Positions 56,513 through 64,000 of a stretch of DNA of 64,000 nt are shown in pieces (position 1 is the first letter of the stretch; each line of letters opens with the position of its first letter). The stretch covers positions 10,001-74,000 of the forward strand of contig JACEEZ010015291.1 in assembly GCA_016584305.1 (NCBI GenBank), written 5' to 3'. The translations under genes were made by a program, and so were the position numbers. The stretch is from Chionoecetes opilio (Eukaryota; Arthropoda; Malacostraca; Decapoda; Majidae). The notes under the pieces are model-generated. The model was not told the origin of the DNA. It did not search any database and saw only the letters and a program-made list of their open reading frames with translations.

Positions 56513-56674
56513 TTGTTTGCATCATGATCTGTTATAGACTTATAGACCAGCTGACAACATGGAGAGGATGCCCTTATAAATTCCTGTATCACAAGACATC
56601 CAATAACCATCTGAATTGAACTGAAACTGCACGTCGTCACCATCTAGTATTATTGAAACACAGGAGAGGAATTC

Positions 56675-57025
56675 TTCACAACTTTCACAGAGAAGATAAA
56701 ACTTGATAGAAAAGTATAATTTGCTGTCTTTCAAACCTTTAACAGAGCCTTGGAAGATGAAACTTGACAGAAAAGTATAATTTGCTATCTTTCACAGAGC
56801 CTTGGAAGATGAAACTTGACAGAAAAGTATAATTTGCTATCTTTCAAACCTTTCACAGAGCCTTGGAAGATAGAGATGACAGAAAAAGTATAATTTGCTT
56901 TCACAACTTTCACAGAGCCTTGGAAGAAAAAAGATGACAGGAAAAGTATAATTTGCTTTCACAACTTTCACAGAGCCTTGGAAGATAAAACTTGACAAAA
57001 AAAGTATAATTTGCTATCTTACACA
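56675..57025. repeat. ~56- to 64-bp tandem repeat, six copies
   Basis: Units of CACAGAGCCTTGGAAGATGA, AACTTGACAGAAAAGTATAA, TTTGCTATCTTTCA with small deletions. Confidence 0.9.
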
Positions 57026-57395
57026 GATCAAACGGTAAAGTAAACAGTCTCGGGTGACCCTAGACCTCACCTCGCCATGGTACGCGTGGGGGCGGACGCT
57101 GGACTCCCCCCCCCTCGGGTGTTGCGTAAATCTGGCGTCGTGACAAATAAACACCCGCACCCACTTCCCGGCACCAAATGGTCACCAGGCAACTGTTGTG
57201 ATCCAGGAAACCAGAATCCAGACTTGGTGTTGTTGGTTAGCGTACGAGGACCTCCTGAGGGTGATGTGTGAGTCCCTAGGCAGCAATGATGTGCCTCCTG
57301 CTGATGTCCTGGTGTCCTGGATCTGCCAAGCTTTGATGTTACCCTGATGGTACAAACAAATAATGCATACTTAATTAATTAATACTTGTGTTGAT
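57026..57395. other. no gene recognised; possible RAB1 3'UTR
   Basis: GC-rich patch at 57060-57270, open for 64 codons on the + strand. It lies downstream of RAB1 on its strand, so 3'UTR is possible; no protein family is recognised. Confidence 0.3.
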
Positions 57396-57520
57396 ACAAT
57401 AATAATGATAATAATAATAATTTTGTTCCCACCCGAAGGCATACAGGAAAAACAACAACATAAAATACAGACATGAGGGAATGAACTTAAGAACTAAAGC
57501 CAATAAAAGATATGTGAATC
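57396..57520. repeat. interspersed repeat G copy 2
   Basis: CACCCGAAGGCATACAGGAA and GAATGAACTTAAGAACTAAA, shared with 33765-33885. Confidence 0.75.
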
Positions 57521-57884
57521 TGGTGCTGCAACCCTCAATCATAATATATCTTTGGTTTGTGAGAAGCTTCAGACTGATGACTGAACAAGCCCAGTAAACA
57601 GATGGCCAGTCATGTGCAAAATATTAATGAAACAACCTGGTTTAACAGAACACTTTGCTACAATTTAAGAGAAAGGAATGGTAAAAAAAAATGTTCAAAT
57701 CGGTTATCCACTGGAGCATCATTTCAAATAAAAAAGTCCTGGACATGGCAATATATATAGGGACTGTCTTCCTTATAGAGACTGGCAACTAACCGGGCTT
57801 TTTGTTACCTCTTTTTGTGTGCCCCCAGTCCTTTGTGATGTAAAAAGAAAATAATAATAATAATGCATCCTGGATATCAGTCTC
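57521..57884. other. no gene recognised
   Basis: AT-rich sequence between two interspersed repeats. Confidence 0.4.
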
Positions 57885-57990
57885 AGTTCAGTTCAGTTCA
57901 GTTGTGGGTCGGGAGTCGGGCCTTTTTCAACGGGCACTCCCTGACGTGTTTCTTCTTGCTGTCTGGGTCTTTAATTAGGTTGTCCTACTC
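57885..57990 (+). repeat. interspersed repeat F copy 2
   Basis: CAGTTCAGTTCAGTTGTGGG and TTCTTCTTGCTGTCTGGGTC; see 30735-30850. Confidence 0.75.
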
Positions 57991-58067
57991 TTATTTATCT
58001 AATATACTACTATTTATGATACTCTTACTATTATTTATTATCTTATGACCAAAGGGGGATGACGTAT

Positions 58068-58262
58068 AGCACCCCAGACTCTCCTCTCTTCCCCATCCAT
58101 GAATTTATCCAGACTCCTTTTAAAGACCCCAATAGACTCCGCATTGACCACCTGACGACTGAGTCCATTCCAATCATTCACCACCCTATTTGTGAACCAG
58201 TTTCTCCCTATTTCCTTTTTAAATCTACGCTTTTCCAGCTTGAATCCGTTACTTCTTGTTTA
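58068..58262 (-). repeat. LINE 3' end, - strand, beside RAB1
   Basis: Complement encodes the NRVVNDWNG...FKRSLDKFMDGE motif seen at 50456-50700. It ends 43 bp from the RAB1 stop, probably inside the 3'UTR. Confidence 0.78.
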
Positions 58263-58304
58263 ACCGGGATGATGTTTTGTGCCCAGACTCACCTAGATTT
58301 GTGT

Positions 58305-58502
58305 TCAGCAGCAGCCTCCTCCCTGCTGAGTCTCCACTGGGGCTGTCTTGTCAATCCTAACCCCTTGAGCGGCCCCGGTGCCTGAGGGAGGTCCCATGCG
58401 GTTCTTGATCTCCGCAGCCATTGTCATGAAGGCCTGTTCTACATTGGTGGCATTCTTGGCTGAGGTCTCCAGGAAGGGGATGCCCAAGGAGTCGGCATAT
58501 TC
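58305..58502 (-). CDS. RAB1: RAB1 terminal exon
   Basis: Acceptor CCTCCCAG|GAATATGCC on the minus strand; 65 codons to TGA (58307-58305). Ends GGGCC. Confidence 0.97.
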   Translation of the reverse strand, partial: EYADSLGIPFLETSAKNATNVEQAFMTMAAEIKNRMGPPSGTGAAQGVRIDKTAPVETQQGGGCC

Positions 58503-61500
58503 CTGGGAGGCAAAGATGTACAGAGGTCAGTCATAGCTTAAGAGTCTTTTTCATTATTAGTCACATATTCTCCTGTGATACAAAGATGTAGGTCAGTCAT
58601 AGCTTATTGAGTCAGAAGAACATAAGAATATAAGTCAAAAGAACATTAGAACATAAGAAAATAAGTCATAAGAACATTAGAACATAAGAAAATAAGTCAT
58701 AAGAACATTAGAACATAAGAAAATAAGTCATAAGAACATTAGAACATAAGAAAATAAGTCAAAAGAACATTAGAACATAAGAAAATAAGTCATAAGAACA
58801 TAAGAAAATAAGTCATAAGAACATTAGAACATAAGAAAATAAGTCATAAGAACATTAGAACATAAGAAAATAAGTCATAAGAACATTAGAACATAAGAAA
58901 ATAAGTCATAAGAACATTAGAACATAAGAATATAAGTCTGAAGAACATTAGAACATAAGAAAATAAGGAAGCTACAAGAGGCCGCGAGACCCACACGAGG
59001 TAGTTCCTGTGTCTGGAGTCTTTTTTATGAGTCACAATACATAATTATAGTCAATATTCTCCTGTGATGCAAAGATGTACCGAGGTGAGGCTCGAGTCTT
59101 TTCATTATGAGTCACAATGCACAATAATAGTCACATAGTTTCCTGTGATGAAAAGATGTACTAAGGTGAGTCATAGGCGAGTCTTTTTCATTATGAGTCA
59201 CACAATTATAGTCCCACTAGCCGCAAAGCCGCCCTCCGGGCGGACTTTTTGGCTAGCTCCTGCGGAGGGCTATTGGTGGGCCTTTGGCCCACCAAACACA
59301 CTCTCCCCCCCTCTAACCTTCCTGAAATCATGGATGTAGAAATGTATGTATTAACGCCAACCCATTCACATCACCCCCAACCCATTACCCATCACCCCCC
59401 ACCCATTCACTCACCCATTACCCATCACCCCCCACCCATTCACTAACCCCCCCCATTCACTCACCCATTACCCATCACCCCCCCCCATTCACTCACCCAT
59501 TACCCATCACCACACACCCATTACCCATCACCCCCCATCTATTCCCTCACCCCCACCCATTCACTCACCCATCACCCCACACCCATTACCCATCACCCCC
59601 CATCTATTCCCTCACCCCCCACCCATTCACTCACCCATCACCCCACACCCATTACTCATCACCCCACCCATTCACTCACCCATTACCCATCACCCTACAT
59701 CAAGGCTTCCTCAATTCTCGCAACCCACTTTTTTTTCACAATTATCGCTAATAGGCTGCTAAAAAAAAAAAAAAAAAAAGTTATCGGATCATCTCATAAG
59801 TGGGCTTAAAACCTTCCCCTGGTCAACCTAGTTTCAAAAATGTGGTATATGATGGGATTCCGCCACGGGGGGGCGGAACCTATACCACACACACACACAC
59901 ACACACTTTCGCTTTTATTAATATAATAGATAGTCTCCTATCATTCAATCTGTTCTGTGTCTCTGTCCTTCAGCTTGCCTAGATAAGATAGTGGTACCCT
60001 CCATTCCTATGTCACCAGCGCTGTGGTACCATTGTTCAAGCAGTACACAGGTTACCAATATAAAGGACCATGATTAGAAGCCACATCAACATAAGAGTTT
60101 AGCAATGGCCTGATTAAGTATATATAGTAAAAGAGTAACTGAAATGGCAGTAGGAGGTAAAAGAACACTAATTCTTATACACTTCACAATATCCATCAGG
60201 CATCAAGTGAAAAGAACAAATATCAATAATAATCCTTTATACAGTATTGGTAATGATTAGAAGCCACAGCAGCATAGAATAGAGTTCAGCAATGGCCTGA
60301 CTACCTCATACTTAAGGTGACGCTTAAAGTATGTAAACAATTGAGGTTATTCTTTGTGGTTTCCTGCACCTATAGTCTATTTTTTGTATTATGGTAAAAA
60401 TGCAGTAAGGAAGCCACGCCCCCTGCCTCCCCTTCTATTCTACGGGGCAGCTGATTGGTGCACTCCTCGTATGTATCATCACTTCCAATCACAATATCTT
60501 CACTACTTAACAGCGGCGTGACCACTGGATAGAGCAATCTTCACTAGAGATTTTTTATTTTGTCACCCTCTGTAGTAAAGATTGCTCTGTCCAGTGGTCA
60601 CGCGCTGTTAAGTAGTGAGGATATTGTGATTGGTAGTGATGATATGAGGAGTGCACCAATCAGCTGCCACGTAGAATAGAAGGGGAGGCAGGGGGCGTGG
60701 CTTCCTTATTGCATTTTGACCTTAAAGTAATCGTCCAGACCATTTCATCATTCCTGATTTAATGCAATCAAATCATAGCCATTAACGAGTATATCAACAA
60801 TACGTCGTCACTTTTTGTATCCAGTCGGCCGTTTTGAAATAATCCGCAATCAAAATCTGCAAATTCCCCGAGTTTTCAAAACGCTCTCAAGGTTTGCAGA
60901 TGCTCATGCTCAGGCTCGGTGACGTAGCATCAGGGAGGCTAATCTTCCCGCGCTTGATCAGAGAGGCACGTAAACACAGAGATAAATATAGTACTTAAAG
61001 ATATTTGGGTGTTTCGGATACATTTTTTTTGCTATATGCCACATGCATGCATCCTTTATGGGTGTAGCAAGACAGCTGTGCCTTTCGAGAAAAGTTTGCA
61101 CACGGAAAGGAGTGGCGTGTGTAGGGTGATACATGCCTATAGTGTGTTGGGGCGAGCAGTTGTGTTGAGAAACGGTGTGTAGTGAGGGTACACATCGGGT
61201 GAAAGACTGGGTGAGAGTGTGCAGCGCGACTAGTCGCCTACCCAGTGTGTGGGGTTGGGACGACGAGTGTGAGGTGAGCCTGTGTACACGGGTGTGCTGG
61301 ACAATGGCGGCGCCCCCCCGGTAAGACAGTGACTCAGTCCAACACCATACCAGGTGGCCCTGTTAGACAGGGACGCCAGGACTGGCAGCAGCGGTGGACC
61401 ACCACGACTGTGAGGCTTTGCCTCTTAACAAGACCAAGTAAACCAAGTAAACCAGTTATGGAGTGGGCATGCCCTGTGGTGAGAGACCCTGTGGTGGTGT

Positions 61501-63062
61501 GGCTGTCACACTTTCTGCCTTCCCGCCCGCATATTTTCCAACTCTATGCTGTAGTTAATGCTAGTATGTGGTTTCCGAGTAATGACTTTTGACTGTAGCT
61601 CCAAAACTAACCATAGGATTTTCTCGAAAGTACCTTCATTGTGATTCCCACACACACATGGTTTAACCTTATTTACCAATCCATGTTTTGGAGAAGTGCC
61701 AGGTCCTCCTGCTGAACCTCAGGCTCTGCTAACACCTGTTAATCCACCTCGTACTCGGGCTCAAACATATAGGATCCCATGACAATTTGAGGTTCGTTTT
61801 CCTCATAGTATACGCGACCAGCGTCATTTCTTTCGGTGTCAGATTAAGCATCGTACTCTAAATCTGTCACAGCGACAGATTCAGTCTGACACCGAAGTAC
61901 AATCGCTCATCATAACATTTGCCGACAGGTGTCAGACAGAGTGTCTGCGGGCGTCCCTGTTCTGACGTCATCAATAACAGTCGTAGCCCTGTTGGAGGGA
62001 AGATTTTTTTTTTCGCACGCTTTTTACAAAAGTCGTGTTTTTACGGAAATAAGGCCTGGAAATCAATTATTTTTGGTGGATTATGTGTTTTGAATTCAAC
62101 ATAATTCGGCAAAAAAAAAATGGGTCTGGACGATTACTTTAACAAAAAAATTTGACTATAACACATCATTTCCTGATACACTGACCCTCTCTTAAGACTT
62201 ATATTGCTGTTCTTACTGGATGGGAGACATGGCAATATTGTAGGTGCAAATAAATACTAAGCTATCTATGATCATAAATACTGGATATCAATGCATGTTT
62301 GAACTTATTTTCTGCAATAAGTACCATAGATCATCAGGGTTTCATTCTCTCTCTATGTATATCAAGGCTGCTATCATATTCTCTCTCTCTCTTTCTCCCA
62401 AGGACCACGTGTTAATCAGTTCCTGGTGACTCACATTTGGCATCATTTACCATGCTGAAAAAATGCACCAACAAGGCTTGAAGTGTATATCTGTATGAAC
62501 CACACATCCAAAACTCCCGATTATATATTATCCCGAGACCTTAAGATAGAATGGAATTTTCACCTAGCTAAAAAAGATAGACTATAGGTAAGAATGGAGA
62601 GCCTTGAGTTTTCCCCTTTATAAATAACACAATTTCTGCACGGAGTCTGTTCCTCTAGGTAAGAATTTGAGCCTGGAGTTTACCTTGAGTTCCCTTTGAG
62701 CCTTAAGTTTCCCCCCTTATTAACCCTGATCCTAATCCTCACCTCAGGGGTAGTAAAACATCCTCACTTCAGGGGTAGTAAAATGGAGAGGGGGAGAGTG
62801 AAAGGGTAAGGGGAAGAGGGAGTGAAAAGGGAAGGGGGAGGGGGGAGAGGGAGTGAATGGGGATGGAAGAGTGAGGGGGGGGGGGGGGGATGAAGACAGA
62901 AAGAAAAATAAGATTAACCCTGCTCCTCACCTTAGCCGTCTGGTAATCGACAACTTTCTTATGGGTGAGGTCGCACTTGTTGCCCACCAAGAGTTTGTTG
63001 ACGTTCTCGCAGGCGTATCTGTCTATCTCCTGCAGCCATTGCTTCACGTTGTTGAAGGATTC
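58305..63062 (-). CDS. RAB1: RAB1 small GTPase (3' part, two exons)
   Basis: ER-to-Golgi Rab GTPase, prenylated and membrane-associated. Visible coding exons on the minus strand: 63062-62931 and 58502-58305, joined in phase 0 (TAK|EYADS), giving the last 109 residues. Exon 1 in view has the G4 motif NKCD inside [13 protein letters not shown] and [13 protein letters not shown]. The last exon has the G5 motif ETSAK inside [20 protein letters not shown], then [11 protein letters not shown] and the C-terminal double-Cys GGGCC for geranylgeranylation. The sequence fits RAB1 rather than RAB8, RAB10 or RAB35. The P-loop and switch exons lie beyond the right edge. The 4.4 kb intron holds several repeats. 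Confidence 0.96.
58615..59012 (-). repeat. 31-bp satellite grown from a LINE 3' tail
   Basis: About eleven units of CATAAGAACATTAGAACATA AGAAAATAAGT, then AGGAAGCTACAAGAGGCCGC, the reversed LINE tail. The repeated unit is an extension of the tail's AACATAAGAAAATAAG terminus. Confidence 0.88.
59340..59700. repeat. CACCCATTCACTCACCCATTACCC array
   Basis: Irregular C-rich units (CCCATTCACTCACCCATTAC, CCATCACCCC); RAB1 intron. Confidence 0.92.
59701..60370. other. RAB1 intron, nothing recognised
   Basis: Short (CA)n at 59884-59907; a diverged pair of ATGATTAGAAGCCACA segments near 60069 and 60248; otherwise AT-rich. Confidence 0.4.
60371..62160. mobile_element. foldback element A copy 3, interrupted
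   Basis: Left end TATAGTCTATTTTTTGTATT at 60371. The right arm runs to CATTTTGACC (60721) and resumes at 62143 as CAAAAAAATTTGACTATA. The gap is the 1413-bp TTAA-flanked insertion. Confidence 0.85.
60726..62138. mobile_element. TTAA-flanked DNA transposon, 1413 bp (Kolobok-like?)
   Basis: Perfect 16-bp TIRs AGTAATCGTCCAGACC / GGTCTGGACGATTACT with TTAA at 60722-60725 and 62139-62142. TTAA duplications with AG...CT ends suit Kolobok better than piggyBac (inference). No transposase is recognisable. Interior includes an exon-like ACAATGGCGGCGCCCCCCCG with GTAAGA (about 61302-61326) and a GTGTCAGA...TCTGACAC hairpin near 61838-61893. Confidence 0.8.
62161..62930. other. RAB1 intron with purine-rich tract
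   Basis: GGGAGAGG-type purine run and a 13-G tract at 62780-62890, just after the donor of RAB1 exon 62931-63062 on the minus strand. No exon. Confidence 0.6.
62931..63062 (-). CDS. RAB1: RAB1 internal exon with the NKCD motif
   Basis: Minus strand acceptor GTCGGCAG|GAATCC, donor AAG|GTGAGG, phase 0-0, 44 codons: [44 protein letters not shown]. Confidence 0.97.
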
Positions 63063-63117
63063 CTGCCGACACAAACACAGCATGAGAAGAAGTTTTGGAA
63101 GGGCGGAATTTTATAAT

Positions 63118-63575
63118 TTCTTGGAATGGTGGAATTTAACAATGATTTTTTTTTAATGGTGGAATTTAACTTTTTTTTTTTTAATGGTGGAACTTAATGA
63201 TTTTTTTTTAATGGAATTTAGCAATGACTTTTTTTAATGGTGGAATTTAACAAAAAAAATTTAATGGTGGAATTTAACAATTTTTTTTAATGGTGGAATT
63301 TAATAATTTTTTTTTAATGGTGGAATTTAACTGATTTTTTTTTAATGGTGGAATTTAACTGATTTTTTTTAATGGTGGAATTCAATGATGATTTTTTTTT
63401 AATGGTGGAATTTAATGATGATTTTTTTTAATGGTGGAATTTAAAGATGATTTTTTTGGAATAGTGGAATTTAATGATTATTTTTTTGGAATGGTGGAAT
63501 CTGACTATAATTTCTTGGAATGTTGGAATTTAACTATGATTTTCTTAGAATGGTGGAATTTAACGAAGAATTTTT
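63118..63575. repeat. degenerate AATGGTGGAATTTAA T-tract array
   Basis: About 18 units of AATGGTGGAATTTAAYGATN followed by a variable T run; RAB1 intron. Confidence 0.92.
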
Positions 63576-64000
63576 TTTAACCCCTTCACTGCGGATATCA
63601 AATTCATAGGCCTACCCCCCTGTGCGGCAGGTTAAATTGAAATATAAAATAATTACTGATCATATTTTAAAGTGCCTAAATGAATAGGATGCTCATTCCA
63701 TACCAGAAAATCTATGTTTGGTCTTGGTGGAGGCTACCAGCTAAGTGAAGAGTTACGTCAAGGTGCAGCAACAGGGCCGTGACCGTGCTGCCAGACGCAC
63801 AATGAAACTACTTACTACTCAACATAATACAGCTTATTTTGGTACATAAATGCTTCATTCATGCATGCATTCATTCATTCATACTTCTGTTTTATATCCA
63901 TCAAGAATATATTGAATATCTTGACTATTTAGCCTCGCCATTGAAGTAGAGGGCGCGGCAGGGTCAACACGTCGTACTGTACCGTTGACCTTATTACTCA
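63576..64000. other. RAB1 intron, nothing recognised
   Basis: Begins TTAACCCCTTCACTGCGGAT, which shares only the first bases with the MITE; a CATTCATTCATTCAT run lies near 63866-63885. No further RAB1 exon before the window edge. Confidence 0.5.

Noticed and set aside
57077..57271. Small gene in a GC-rich patch
   Set aside because: 64 codons, no domain, lies in the likely RAB1 3'UTR on the opposite strand.

Overview
The window is animal nuclear DNA, most likely from a decapod crustacean. Genes are split into many exons with long AT-rich introns. Microsatellites (CA, GA, TAG, CATA) are very abundant. A retroposon tail typical of crab and shrimp genomes (CTACAAGAGGCC... followed by AACATAAGAAAATAAG) recurs on both strands. 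The species call is inference; the gene identities rest on conserved protein domains.

Four genes are supported. (1) Positions 1-20934, + strand, hold the 3' part of ASH1, the H3K36 methyltransferase of the Trithorax group. Nine exons encode AT-hooks, AWS-SET-post-SET, a bromodomain, a PHD finger and a BAH domain. Its 5' end lies outside the window. Its introns carry a 2.7 kb array of 56-bp units and a 5.5 kb array of GAAGGGTTAT/GAATGGTTAT units, and one intron uses a GC donor. (2) Positions 27843-37907, + strand, hold a complete ten-exon IFT46, a subunit of the intraflagellar-transport B complex. A perfect 14/14 X-box (RFX site) lies 112 bp before its ATG, as expected for a ciliary gene. A decayed second copy of that promoter block lies inside intron 3. 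(3) Positions 45184-46449, - strand, hold an intronless 421-residue protein with two vigilin-type KH domains and a Cys-rich basic N-terminus; a 49-bp piece of it is duplicated downstream. (4) Positions 58305-63062, - strand, hold the last two coding exons of RAB1, with the 5' exons beyond the right edge. IFT46 and the KH gene are convergent; the KH gene and RAB1 lie in tandem.

The rest is mostly mobile DNA and tandem repeats. Distinct families include nine copies of a ~210-bp TTAA-flanked piggyBac-like MITE, a hAT MITE with a perfect 8-bp target duplication, and a PIF/Harbinger-like MITE with TAA duplications. There are several two- or three-copy foldback families, one of them split by a 1413-bp TTAA-flanked element. 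A 1.85 kb giant inverted repeat, PIF/Harbinger transposase debris and LINE 3' tails complete the set. No operon-like or immune-like system was found. The most informative observations are the duplicated ciliary promoter, the nested transposons with readable empty sites, and the single-exon double-KH gene.
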